Of a stretch of DNA of 64,000 nucleotides, positions 11,400 through 23,491 are shown one piece after another. Source of the stretch: Ctena decussata (Eukaryota; Mollusca; Bivalvia; Lucinida; Lucinidae); NCBI GenBank assembly GCA_963989385.1, contig OZ022499.1, positions 37,200,866 to 37,264,865 on the forward strand, in the 5' to 3' direction. The translations under genes and the position numbers were made by a program. Each line of letters starts with the position of its first letter. Within the stretch, counting starts at the first letter, position 1. A model generated the notes under the pieces. The model was not told the DNA's origin. It saw nothing but the letters and a program-made list of their open reading frames with translations, and made no database searches.

Positions 11400-13759
11400 C
11401 ATAAGTGAATTTGGTAATTCTTCTTTTAGAAAATGAAAATAAACTAACCATTAACCTTTTACATGACGAATGGGCTCGTCTAATATATAAGGATAGACAA
11501 GTCCACTAGGCATAAACAGGTTAAATCTAATGAAAATACACGTAATAGGTTACTTTTTCGTTTCCATTGATTACATGTATACAGCTTCTTTCAAAAAGCT
11601 TTTCACTGGCACTTTTATACTGATATGAGTCTCTTTTTACTTTAATAATGTTTCCGTGTTCTTAACTGTTTGCCAAATAAAAATATGCCTGGTTCGGGTA
11701 ACATGATAGTCAAAGAAAGCAAGGTCAGGTATGCGGGTAAATATTTTTTTATTTATTTTTTTAAAAGTAAGTCCCATAGGCCATGGCTTATGCTTAAAAT
11801 TTTGCATTTATATGAAGTTCTAAGCATTATTTAGAGCATCCCTCTCAGGATTTTTCATAATTATGGTTCCTGTAACAGCTTTATAATAACGAGCACTGCG
11901 ATAGTGCCGCGAAGCAGCCATCGACACCTGCTTTGTAGGTGTCATGCAGAGCTCGTATCTAGGTATCACGTATATTATTAAGTATAAAGAGCTCTATGAA
12001 ATCGCATTTGCGACGACTACACTGGTTTTCTCCCCTAACAGCTAGTATTCGGGACAGGTAATCATTAATCGAAACGGGTAGAAATCTGCCTGTGAGATCC
12101 AGCGAGAGTTCATGCGATATTTAGCTTTTGGAGCTATAATATTACTTGGGACTAATATAAATATTACATTTGATATTATAATGTTTTCTTAGACAAAAAC
12201 ATTTTTTAAACATAACCACGCAGTAAGGTCATTGAAGAATAGCCATGGCGCGTCATGACGTAGATCCGATGTAATTTTGAAAGTACCAATCTAGAAAATC
12301 ACATGGCCAGGTGACGTAATGGTAAACAGTGTATTATCGGCTGGAGAGAAAGAACTCGAAAGAATCCGAAAGAACTCGATGTGTTAGACGGAATATGATT
12401 GGCGGACCAATCACAGCCCACGAAAGAATATATCTGATCAGTTGTCACAAATATTGATGGGACAACTTGGGACCAGTTTATGCGACGACCACCTTGCTGG
12501 ATTCTGAGTTCTGCAGTCGTGCACTTGAAATAAGTGCAAAAAATTGGGAGCCAGTGTCTCTCGACACGATTTAACAACTGGTTTACATTTCGACATCTGG
12601 GTTACGCTTTTAGCATGCAAGAACTCGCAATGCAGTCTATTGTTGTACCCTTTTTTACCTTTCCGATTGGTAATTTTGTGTGTTTAATTTATTTTCAAAT
12701 ATATCAGTATTTTTGAGTGTTCCTATCTCAACATATTTTGTTGTTGTTTTTTATTGTCATTTGCGAAAGCTTAAATGTCACATGATTGATACAGCCAATC
12801 AGAGCTCTGACAATAAATCAAATGGCGTAAATTGTAAACAAGGCGGCAGAAAGTTTTATTTTGAAACCAACGAACAAACCGCCTCGGAAACAAGGTATAA
12901 ACATGAATATTATATGCCCACGTTCAAGACCTAAAACGCCCGCCAATATCATGATACGACTAGGCCAGTTCAGTGGTTTATTGAGCATCTGGAGACCTAA
13001 ATCTACGCAACATGAGAATTTGCGCACAGCTGTCATGCCATATAGCAGCTCTCAGTCTGTCATTGATCACTACCTGGCTATAGAGCAAGGCACAACAAAA
13101 TAGTGCAAAAACGCAATTGAGAGAAAAAAACAACAAAGTTTTGTTAAAGTTAGCAGTGGCAACCCACCTGAGTTTCAAAGTGCGTGTCACATCACTGTCA
13201 TTAGGACATAGATCTACATTCATAAAAATGGTACTGAACTCAATTAAATCGGATATACCATAATATAGGGGTCTAGGGGACCCATGTGGATACATACTTC
13301 TATAATGGCTTGATATCCGAACGTATATACAGACAGCAAATTTCATCTACCCATACAATGTGACATAAAATGTTCCCGAAATCCATTTAGTTACTGCATA
13401 GTAACGCCGCAAACTTGAGTACCATTTCGCTCAAGCAGCCGCTCACTTCATGACACTGACAAAGAATGAAATGTGTTGACCAATAAGAGAGCGCTATCGA
13501 TACACCAGCTTTGCTGAGAGGCTCGCCCAGGGGAAATTGCTAAATTGCGGATACGTCTGTATATAGACATGAATCCATATTTTTAGAGTTACATGATATT
13601 GCTTTTCGCCAGGGTTATAAATTCAATTAAATCTCTGTTAATTCAATCTAAAAATAAGATGTAAAAATAAGAGTATTTTAAAACATTTAAAATGTTGATA
13701 CTTGTCTGCATAGAGATGTATCCACATTTTCCGGTTTCCTGATGAATCCAGTTTTTTAC
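11400..13759. other. Intron sequence, no exon found
   Basis: Several short frames (for example 12299-12577, 12978-13346 and 13822-14058, all minus) lack splice sites in a fitting phase and resemble no family. A small hairpin (GACACCT and AGGTGTC) is at 11923-11943. Confidence 0.4.
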
Positions 13760-16265
13760 CTCACCTGAGCCGAAGGCGCCTGGGGAGCTTTTAGTATGGA
13801 CAGGCTCCGTCGTCCGTCCATTCAAACGACTTCTCCTCTGAAACCACTGGGCCAATTGTAACCAAATTTCACAAAAAGCCTCCTTCGGTTGGGGGACGAT
13901 ATGTTGTTCAAATGGTCTGGGCCCAATGACCAACATGGCCGCCATGCCCATATATGGTAAAAACCTAAAAAAAATCTTCTTCTCCAATACAAATAGGCCG
14001 ATGGCCTTGAAACTTGATATGTAGCATTGGATACGCAAGAACTACCAAGATTATTCAAATTATAACATTGGGTTGACCCTGACCTTTTTTACGGTAAAGT
14101 CAAATTTGCTATCTTGTGCTTTAATATGGCAAAATGCTAGAACATAAGAGATATCTTTGTAACTTTTGAAGATTTTGGGCCAAAAATGGCATCTATAGTC
14201 ATCTGAATGAGTACATGAAGATTTATGAGTACAAGAGGTTAAGGTCATTCTTTGACCTTTGACCCAGAGCTCTCACATTTTGACAATTTCAAACAATCTC
14301 CTCAAAAGCCACTTGGCCAATTGAAACCAGATTTCATATAGAGACTCCAAGGGTTGAGGGAACAAAAATGTATTCTTACGGTCCAGGTCTAATGACCTAC
14401 ATTGCCGCCACGCCCATATATGATGAAAACCTTTAAAAATCTTCTCCTCCAGGAACAATAAGCCGACGGCCTTGAAACTTGGTATGTAGCATCGAGTACA
14501 CAAGTACTAATAAGATTGTTCAAATTATGACCTTTGGTAGACCTTGACCTTTTGTACGGTTAGGTCAAATTTGCTTTCTGAAGCTTTTATATCGAAAAAT
14601 GCTAGAACATATGATTTCTGGGAAATTATTGAAGATTTTGACCTGCAAATTGGTATATACAGCCATCTTAACGAGTACATGACATTTATGCGTACAAGAG
14701 GTCAAGGTCAAGGTCACTCTTTGACCTTTGACCCTGGTCTCTCATATTTTGACAATTTCACACATCTCCTCAAAAGCCGCTGGGCCAATTGTAACCAAAT
14801 TACATGTAGAGCGTCTATGGGGCGGTGGAACAAAAATTGTTCAACCGGTCCTGATCACATGATCAACATGGCCGCCACGCCCATATATGGCAAAAACCTT
14901 TAAAATTTTCTTCTCCAGAACCAGTAAGCGTATGGCGTTGAAACGTGTTATGTAGCATCGGGTTCGCGAGTACTACCAAGATTGTTCAAATTATGACCTT
15001 GGGTTGACCTTGACCTTTGTACAATAAGGTCAGATATGCCTTCTGTAGCTTTTGGGAAAATGCTAGAACATAAGATTTGGACCCTATTGAATATTTTGAC
15101 CTGAAAATTGGTATATACAGTCATCTTAATGAGTACATGAAAACTTTTTGCGAACGAGAGGTCAAGGTCATTCTTTGACCTTTGATCCTAGCCTCTCAAG
15201 AATTGACAATTTCACACATCCTCTGAAAAGGCACTGGTCAAATTGTAACCAAATTTCATAATATGTTTCTAGGGCGCGTGGGAATGAAAATTTGTTCAAA
15301 CGGTCTGGGTCACCTGACCAACATGGCCGCCACGCCCATATATGGTAAAATCTTTAAAAATCTTCTTCTCCAGAACCAGTAGGCGGATGGCCTTGAAACT
15401 TGGTATGTAGCATCAGGTACACATGTACTACCATCATTTTAATTCTGACCTCGGGTTGACCTTGACCCTTTGTCTCTAAGATCAAATTTGTTTTCTGTAG
15501 CTTTTACATGGGAAAATGCTAAAACAAAACATTTCTTGAATCTGTTGAAGATTTTAACCTGAAAAATTTTATGATATACAGCCATCTTAATGGGTACATG
15601 AAAATTAATATGTACATGAGGTCAAGGTCATTCTTTGATCTTTGACCCTGGCCTCTCATATTGTGACAATTTCACACATCTCCTCAAAAGTCACTGGGCC
15701 AATTGCAAACAAATTTCTTATAGAGCCTGTAGGGCTAAGGGAATGAAAATTTGTTCAAATGGTTAGGGTCACATGATCAACATAGCCGCCATGCCCATAT
15801 ATGGCAAACGCCTTTACAAATCCTCTTCTCCAGAACCAATAGGCGGATGGCCTTGAAACTTGGTATATGGCATCAGGTACTAAAGTTCCATCAAGATTGT
15901 TCAAACGATGACTTTGGGCTGACCTTGACCTTTTTAAAGGCAAGGTCAAGTTTGGGAAAATGCTAGAACATAAGGTTTCATGGCAAGTTTTAGAAGATTT
16001 CGGCCTAAAAATTGGTGTATGTAGTTTTCTTATTTAGTGCATGGAAGATTTAAGGGTACAAGAGGTTAATGTCATTCTTTGATCACTGACCCTGGTCTCT
16101 CATATTTTGACAATTTAGGACATCTCCTCAAAAGCCACTGGGTTAATTGTTACCAAATTCATACACAGCCTCCAGAGACTGAAGGTAAGAACATTTATTT
16201 AAGCGGTCTAGGTCACATGACCTACATGGCCACCATACTCAGGTGAGCGATTCAGGGCCTCTTGT
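13760..16265 (+). mobile_element. Pearl-like element, ~5 units of ~460 bp
   Basis: The left end is CTCACCTGAGCCGAAGGC followed by a short CCGTCGTCCGTCC tract; the right end is CTCAGGTGAGCGATTCAGG then GCCTCTTG. The ends form a short inverted repeat (CTCACCTGAG). Between them, units recur every 455-466 bp, marked by CGCCCATATATGG near 13948, 14413, 14879, 15339 and 15793, each followed by CTTCTTCTCCA and CTTGAAACTTGGTATGTAGC. Each unit has several GGTCAAGGTCA-type motifs. The same unit in reverse forms the array at 45.4-49.6 kb. Confidence 0.85.
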
Positions 16266-16266
16266 T

Positions 16267-17743
16267 TTATTATTTTCACAGAATATCTCTATAAAAGGGG
16301 GGTATCAATAAGGTGGGTTTTCTGCATCCTACCAATGTTTTCTTTTTTTAACTGATGGTATACTCCAATGTGTCTAGTTTATTGAACCATATGTGACTTT
16401 GGTCGGAAAGCCCTACTTACTGAGCTATGGGTCCACAGAAGTGGGTGGGGTAATCCAACATGGTTTTAGCCTGTCTTGTAAAAACATTCTCATTTGGTAG
16501 AAGAGTACACCAGACAGACAGGATTTGATAAAATGATTAACAGAACATCTACACTATATTTCCATATCATTTTATTTGGTTTAATTTGAACATATGTTGT
16601 CAAAAAAGACTTCCTTTGACATTCAACATTTTTTGATATTTTTGTCCTCAATTTTCAATATTTCTCGGCCTTATGGTTAAATAAACAGACCAGTTGTCAT
16701 CAAACCAATGTCAAGGAAGCACCCTGACCAGGACATTCGGATGATGTGACCAGAATTTCACAATGACCTAATTTTCATGGTCGACTGAACACATAAACTT
16801 GCTCAGAAGATGTTTTTTCATTTAATTTTGACCTAGAATTACGAACCTTTGGCCAAATTACTATTTTAACTGCTATATTATACCCTACACCCCCGTCACT
16901 AAAGGTGAAAGAATACATATTGGCTTCAGATCGGATCTCCTTGGCGTCTGCATCTGTGTCTGGATCACATACTTTGACCTTGGAAACAAGGTCAAGGTCA
17001 GATTTGGATGACCTTGACCTTGTTTCCAAGGTCACAGAAGGACTTAATATGTGACACATACACAATTGCAGATGCCAACGAGATCCGCACTGAAGCCAAT
17101 ATGTATTCCCTCACCTTTAGTGGCGGGGGCGTGGGGCATAATATAGCAGTTAAAATAGTAATTTGACCAAAGGTTCGTAATTCTAGGTCAAAATAGAAAG
17201 GAAACCATCTTCCAAGCAAGTTTCTGTGTTCAGTCGACCATGAAAACTATGCTATTGTGATATTCTGGTCACATCATCTGAATGTCCTTCTCAAGGTATT
17301 TACTTGACATGAGTTTGATGACAACATGTCTGTTCATTTAACAATAAGGCCAAGAAATATTGAAAATTGAGGTCAAAAATATCAAAAAATGCTAAATGTC
17401 AAAGGAAGTCTTTTTGACAACATATGTTCAAATTAGACCAAATAAAATGATATGGAAATATAGTTTAGATGTTCTGTTAATCATTTTATCAAATCCTGTC
17501 TGTCTGCTGTACTTTTCTACCAAATGAGAATGTTTTTAAAAGACAGGCTAAAACCATGTTGGATTACCCCACCCACTTCTTTGGACCCATAGCTCAGTAA
17601 CTAGGGCTTTCCGACCAAAGTCACATATGGTTCAATAAACTAGACACACTAGAGTATAACATCAGTCAAAAAAATAAAACTTTGGTAGGATGCAGAAAAC
17701 CCACCTTATTGATACCCCCTCTAGGTATCACCTGAAAATAATA
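16267..17743. repeat. Giant palindrome, arms ~735 bp, 8-nt loop
   Basis: The left arm ending at 17000 (GGAAACAAGGTCAAGGTCA) faces the right arm starting at 17009 (TGACCTTGACCTTGTTTCC), leaving GATTTGGA as the loop. Landmarks pair all the way out: TCAGATCGGATCTCC near 16927 with its counterpart near 17080, CAACATATGTTC in both, CCCACCCACTTCT, and finally ATTGATACCCCC against GGGGGTATCAAT. Only scattered differences were seen. It starts right after the pearl-like element at 13760-16265. Confidence 0.92.
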
Positions 17744-17888
17744 GGTAGGGTAGGGTTACCCTAACCACAATCAATATATTTTGGCCATATAGTTTGTGCA
17801 CACAAAGGTTTGATGACCGGAATGCATCGTACTGCAACTTGATTTGCTGAAACCAATGTAGAGTGTTAATGAAAACGCAGAATCTTAC

Positions 17889-18097
17889 CTTGTATACATT
17901 CAAAGAGATGTCGGAAAACAGCAGATTAACATAGTTTTCCATGCCGAAATATATGGTCCATATAGATCCTGCTTCAGTTGGATAAAACAAGGGATAACCA
18001 GCACTTGCTAATACGGCAGGATTGATGCTCGTCTTGTCTTCCCATCGCAGGTGTCTTATAGAGGAAAGATGCCCACTGTAGGCCTCAAAGTACTCGT
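17889..18097 (-). CDS. Exon: N-terminal half of CUB domain
   Basis: A 209-nt exon, phase 1 in and phase 0 out, with acceptor ttcttttag and donor AAG/gtaag. The translation contains INPAVLASAGYPLFYP, then SIWTIYFGMENYVNLLFSDI, which fits the CUB opening (I.SPGYP..YP, then W.I and V.L.F..F). The usual first Cys (CGG motif) is missing, so this CUB domain keeps only its second disulfide pair, encoded in the next exon. The segment before it is a short Cys-free linker. A tRNA-derived SINE starts about 75 bp upstream of the acceptor, in the intron. Confidence 0.72.
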
Positions 18098-18171
18098 CTA
18101 AAAGAATAAAATATGCCTATTGGATGGTATGTTAACAAATAACAGGAACAGCCAAAAAACTACATTAGGAT

Positions 18172-18262
18172 CCCCGGTAGCTCAGTAGGTTATGCGCTGG
18201 CCTGCTGATCTAGCGGTCCCGGGTTCGAGCCCCGCTGTAGGCGGGGCTCTTTTCAGTCGTAA
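18172..18262 (+). mobile_element. tRNA-derived SINE head
   Basis: A-box-like GGTAGCTCAGTAGG (18177-18190) and B box GGGTTCGAGCCCC (18221-18233) are spaced as in a tRNA, but the acceptor stem does not pair well and the sequence runs on into a non-tRNA body. It lies 75 bp upstream of the CUB exon acceptor. Confidence 0.65.
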
Positions 18263-18396
18263 ACGGGGTTCCATTGCATACAGACATTCAGTATCACCCA
18301 CCCATCGTCCTGATATGACTGAAATACTATTTAAAAGTAAATTAAATTGCAAGTCATCCAGCCTTTCAAAATACATTTTTGTACAGAAATAATATT

Positions 18397-18633
18397 GAGC
18401 CGCGACACGAGAAACCCCACAATGTGGTCGTGCGCCCAGCGCAGACTTAAATCAGCCTGGGCATCCGCCCGGTCTGATCGGAGTCTTTGCTGTCCACATG
18501 AAGGTAGCTTAGACACTCAGCAACCCGATTAAGCGCAGAGCGAAAACTCTTATCAGAGTGGGCGGATGCCCAGGCTGATCTTAGTCTGCGCTGGGCGCAA
18601 AACCACACTGTTGGTTTTGTCTTGTCGCGGCTC
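18397..18633. mobile_element. Hairpin MITE (GAGCCGCGACA ends)
   Basis: Starts GAGCCGCGACACGAGAAACC and ends with its inverse (TTGTCGCGGCTC). Internal GCGCAGACT and CAGCCTGGGCATCCGCC are mirrored in the second half, so the whole 237 bp can fold back. Confidence 0.85.
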
Positions 18634-18791
18634 ATTATAAGATCTGGCCTTTGGAACTTTTTATGACAGGTTTGTTATTTTTAATAAATCTCCATTTGCA
18701 TTCATGGTGAATGGTTATACTTTCAGTGGAAGCATCTCTTCTACTTGCCTTCAGTTTCAATGGGAGTCAATTCTTCAAAAAAAATAATTTA

Positions 18792-18985
18792 TGCCGCAAC
18801 ATGTGAAACCTACAAAGTGTTTTTTCGCCCAGCGCAGACTCAGATTAGCTGGAGCATCCGCCCAGTCTGATCAGAGTCTTTGTTAGCCGCATAAAGGTAT
18901 TCCTAAGCTACCCTTTAGGCGCCTCGCAAAGAATCTGATCAGCCTGGGTGCACACCTTCTTTGTTGGTTTTCTCGCGTCGCGGCT
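18792..18985. mobile_element. Hairpin MITE, second copy of the GAGCCGCGACA family
   Basis: Ends GCCGCAACATGTGAAACC and CTCGCGTCGCGGC, with internal CGCCCAGCGCAGACTCAGAT and TCTGATCAGCCTGG. It is more diverged than the copy 160 bp before it. Confidence 0.75.
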
Positions 18986-19656
18986 TATTTGCTCCTCTAG
19001 GAGATCAGTAGCTTCCTTAAGAGCAGACCCACTTTGGACGGGTTTCTTCGTCACAAAAAAATTGTTTTCTTTGAGCAGGGGTAACAACCTACGTCATAGC
19101 GCGCGTGACAGAATTAATCATTTGCCGGCCATTTTGAAGAAACTCTGACAGATTTTCCGTTTGTAACATATAAGAGACAGGATTTCAACGCAAGATAAAA
19201 CGGTGAGTCGGTGCCTATATGTACATATGGTCCAGAAATATAGGGCATGATTCTTCAAAGGGTGAGAAATTATAGAACACGTCACTACAATTCTTGATGT
19301 GGACAGCTGAGATAAACATGCATTAAGGCAGAGTCGATACAGATCACTGTAGTGAAGTATTTTCAGCTTAAGCAAGTATTTTATGGTGAATTATGGTAAT
19401 ATTGAGTCCAAAACATCTATAGGTACTTAATCGACTAGATATTTGGTTGTTTCTGTGCTTGCCAAGCCTTCATCATGCAAAATATTTACCTTATTAAGTA
19501 AGGCCGCTGATAAAAGAATTATGACGTCAGCGCTTTTACGTAGATTGTCACCCTTGTTGAAAAAGGAGAAAAAAATAACAACTACAACAAAACAACAAAA
19601 AGACAAAAAAAAACATGGAGATGTACTCATACAGCTAAGGGATGAACGACCCATAC

Positions 19657-19932
19657 CTGTATCACATATACCAATAAACGCCTCACTGCCGTTGTTTTCA
19701 AGAGATAAATGTCTGTAGTTGAGTGTGGTCGACTGAGTGTAAATTTCACAATCATGGGTGTCATGATGGTATTGTACGGAGTAGCACTGCGACATGTTTT
19801 TACAACAACTCAAACAGTTATCCGAGGTGTTTGTAAATATTTTATGCAGTGTTTCCGATTCTAGATTTGAGGTATATAAGTTTCTGGTGGAATACCATTC
19901 TCTTGGGCTTTTACATTTTCTATTGACAGGAT
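19657..19932 (-). CDS. Exon: PAN/apple domain
   Basis: A 276-nt symmetric exon (phase 1 in, phase 1 out), with acceptor tattttacag and donor ACAG/gtatgg. About 92 residues contain seven Cys, including CLSCCKNMSQCYSVQYHHD, then DCEIYTQS and a final GICDTG. The C..CC...QC.SV.Y....DCEIY spacing is the PAN/apple signature, a disulfide-rich fold used for protein or carbohydrate binding. The whole domain sits on one phase 1-1 exon, the classic arrangement for exon shuffling. It lies between the discoidin and CUB exons. Confidence 0.8.
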
Positions 19933-19975
19933 CTGTAAAATACAGAAAAGACTAGAAATATCTCAATTATACACG

Positions 19976-21003
19976 GATGCCCCCGCCTTATGCCTTGAGT
20001 AAGATGACGCCATGATTAGCTACTGACCCTAGTAGCATAACTAGCTTCAGAGAATATAAAAAGGGAGTATCAGGGGACCATTCAATATATAGGTCAATGT
20101 GACTTACGTTTATTTTGCAGTTTAACCTCGGCCACGAATATGACACGAGCATGTTTTTATTTTAGTCTATTGACATAGTTTAAGTGCTCACTGTGACCCT
20201 GACCTATAAGCTAATCATGGTCCTTATGCGCAAAAAATCGTCAAGCCAAATAATTTTGAAATCCCACCATGCAGGACAAAGTTATGGACCGGATATGAAC
20301 AGTTTTTCACTGTAGCCAAAATAGTATGCACAAAAATTAAGTGGATTGTGACCTTGGCCTTTAATCTAGCGACATGGTTCTTGCACGCGACTCAGTTTCA
20401 TGTCATGATAATTATTTATGCCAATTAATTTTGAAATCCCACAATGAAGACAAAGTAATAGGCCGGACAGGAACATGTTTTCGGTAAAACCTATGTACAA
20501 AGTTTACGTTCGCTGTGTAACCTTGGCATTCAAGCTAGAGACATGGTTCTTGTATATGACACATCACCTTGTCATAACAATTATTTAAGTCTAATAATTT
20601 TGCAATTCCACCATGGAGGACAAAGTTATTGGCCGAACACGAACATGTTTGACTATAGCCTTTGCACAAAATTTAAGTTCGGACTGTGACCTTGGCCTTT
20701 GAGCTAGGGCCATGGTGTGTAGTCTTGCACGCGACAAATTCTCTTGTCATGATAATCATTTATGCCAATTAAGTTTGAAATCCCATATGCCGAACAAAAT
20801 TATAGGCCGGACACGAACATGTTTTAACTATGGCCTGCGCACCAAGTGTACGTGTGCATAATGATCTTGCATGCAAATCCCACTGTGCAGGGTGAAGTTA
20901 TGGGCCTGGCACGATTTTAGTAACATACAAACACACATACACATGCACATAAGACAGGATAAACACTATATGCCCTTCAGCCATTTCATGCTGGGGCATA
21001 AAA
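19976..21003 (+). mobile_element. Pearl-like element, ~170-bp units
   Basis: Left end GATGCCCCCGCCTTATGCC; right end a hairpin TATGCCC...GGGGCATA (20970-21001). Units are marked by GACCTTGGCCTTTAA-like phrases near 20202, 20349, 20519 and 20690, each followed by ACATGGTTCTTG and later GGCCGGACA.GAACATG. Its left end matches that of the 33.9-36.4 kb element although the repeated cores differ. Confidence 0.75.
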
Positions 21004-22581
21004 TAAATTAGTCGTATATAGTCTGAGTAAGAGTGACAAGGCAAAGATTATATGATTACTCATATATATTTGAATCTTCAGATCGCGAAAAAAATCTAAG
21101 CTCACTCTATACTGACAGGATTTTGAACTTCCACTTCTAATTGCTGGGAGACGATCGTTTCACTCAACAAATTGTACTAGAGTTTATAAAGATAACGCAG
21201 TTTCTGTATCATTTAATAGAATGTCGTCATTTAAAGGGTGATGACGTCGTTCAAGAGTCGTTTTTTGTATGAGTTACGGTATCTTACGCCAAGCTCTTTT
21301 GGACGATTTCATAATTCTTACTATTGTTACGTCATTCACGTTGGTTTGTTATTATCATTTCAGTCGACGCTGTAGCGCAAAACCAATTATGAAGACAGCG
21401 TTGACGTAAGTTAGCGTCATGACCTCTGGTTATTAACCCCATTAAGTTGCTTTTCTGACGGTTTTTCGAGCTTCCTTCAACTGTGCACGTTGTCTGTGAT
21501 TGTAACTTGCCGTATTTTACTCATAAAACTGTCTCGCGACGACACTTTTCGAATTTCCAATTTTCAACTGGCCCAAATATCTGCATCGATTTGCAATATT
21601 TTGGCGCGGTATGCAAAATTAAGCCACACACCGACTTCAAACTTATAAAATGCAAATAAATATTGCAAGAGGAATGTTTCCTCAGAAAACTCTACACATA
21701 AAGATAATCATCTGTGTGCCAAGTTTAACATACCTCCAACAACTAGGTTACACGGAGACGGGACCTCGGTTTAAAGTCTCATCTTGCGATCCCTGGATTG
21801 TTAGTCTAGCGTATTATCCACTACACTACCGCCACTCCTATGATATGTACATAATCAGGGATAAAAGAATATACATGTTGTGAAAGTTTGGGGGGGGGGG
21901 GGGGGACGAACCTGCATCTATTTTCAAGATAGTCATGATTAAAGGGTTTTAATTCCCCTCAGTGTAGTTTTGAAACTATCTAGTAATACTCGAAACAGCC
22001 TCATATGGGTATGAAAATACTGAAATCGAGCATGAGCTATCCTTTCTGAGGTCTCAACACCATCATTAATTCCTTGCTTCAACCTCCGGCCACAACAAAC
22101 GGTAACAGCCTCAAACCTGTGACGGTGTCTTGTGGTTTTGTTTATACATCATTCCATGAAGGTTCGCGAATAAAAATAAACAATGGAATTTTCTGCACAC
22201 CAATGCCAGTCACTTTCTTCTCTGCGAATACTTTATATGGCAGTTGGTAAATAGATCATCTCATAAAATAAATAGAGGATCTTACATGAGTGCTCACGTA
22301 TTATTGGATTTATTAAACGAGTTGGGGAAAAGGATAAGATGCGAGGCTTTGCAAGATTCTATTTATCATATGACACTGAAATCGCATTTTATTAGCAAAT
22401 TTTGCACTAAAACGTCACGATTTCGCCAGTAAAAAAACGCGACGTTTCTATGGACGTCAGCAAATAACGTTACGACGTAATTTGCATATTTAATCCACTA
22501 GTGGATTATCGTTTTTAATGCATGGCTTTATTACACTCTCAGATGCGACGTCATATGATAAAAACAGGCCCGTACTCTTAC
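21004..22581. other. Intron sequence with an antisense SINE fragment
   Basis: Apart from a minus-strand tRNA-like SINE fragment at about 21740-21845 (GGCGGTAGTGTAGTGGATAA, then GAGACTTTAAACCGAGGTCC) and a G-run at 21889-21905, nothing is recognised. Confidence 0.5.
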
Positions 22582-22741
22582 CTGGGATTTGGCAACCGAT
22601 GACTTCAATGTTGAGGCACGTAACTGCATCGTAACCCACCTGCTTGTGCGGATATACTCTAAGATACCTTAGATTTAATGATGACGCAAACATCAGTTTC
22701 TGTGCAATCTTGCCTGGCAAGAACAGGTTCAAATGAAACTC
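22582..22741 (-). CDS. Exon: C-terminal part of F5/8 type C (discoidin) domain
   Basis: A 160-nt exon, phase 0 in and phase 1 out; acceptor aatttcag, donor CCCAG/gtaaga. It encodes EFHLNLFLPG, then NLRYLRVYPHKQ and CLNIEVIGCQ. The RYLRVYP....CL.IEVIGC ending is the hallmark C-terminal strand of FA58C domains; its last Cys normally pairs with the Cys at the domain's start, found in the exon at 41659-41819. Joined with that exon and 24876-25025 it gives a domain of about 150 residues, the family's normal length. Confidence 0.87.
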
Positions 22742-23490
22742 CTGAAATTAGAGAATATCTTTCAGTTTATTTAGAAATCGGTCTAAAATACTTTAAAGCC
22801 CATGGGGATATATGAACCAACTGCTCTTTGAGGGTAGGCCGGACATGCTTACGAAGACCTCACTGATCAACGTCAGTTAACAGTTTTTTCTTTCAGCTAT
22901 ACAGCTGTTACGACAGTTAAGATTGAAATAAAAAGAATTTGGCGGATAATTGGATGTGACGGCTTCACTTATCGTTTTTTTCCAATCAGCTGGGAGACTA
23001 TCTGTTGCATTAGATTGTGGACTTGTAGAACATACAGTAGTATCACATGTGTGTATTTAAAACAGCTCAACACTTGTTTTTAAGAAGTTGTTCTATATGA
23101 CTATGACCATCTCAGACATATTGCGAAGTTAACAAAAAAAAGAGTTCTTATGTTTCTTCCATACTATCTCTGATGACCACATTTTCACTCTAGAAAAACT
23201 ATGAAACATTAATGTAGATCATTTAGATAATTGTACCAAGACTTGTAATGCTTGATCATTAATTATAATTTTCACTGCATCGCCGGATTGCAAACTCTTA
23301 GGATTACTAAGGGAAATGGGGACACTTTCATGGAGAGCTACTCTACCCATTTTCATTATTGTCACCCTTCTCGATAGGGGTCAACTCGTAAAGGAAAGAA
23401 AATGCTCGAAGAGTAGAACTTATTTAAGACGGGCTTCATCGTCGAGCAAGAAGTCATAATTTGTAATTAGAAAATATGTTTATGAAACAC
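22742..23490. other. Intron sequence, nothing recognised
   Basis: No exon, array or inverted repeat seen. Confidence 0.4.
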
Positions 23491-23491
23491 T

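Noticed and set aside
18172..18262. Possible tRNA gene
   Set aside because: A and B boxes are present but the acceptor stem does not pair and sequence continues into a SINE body; the same holds at 2.3, 29.7 and 53.3 kb.
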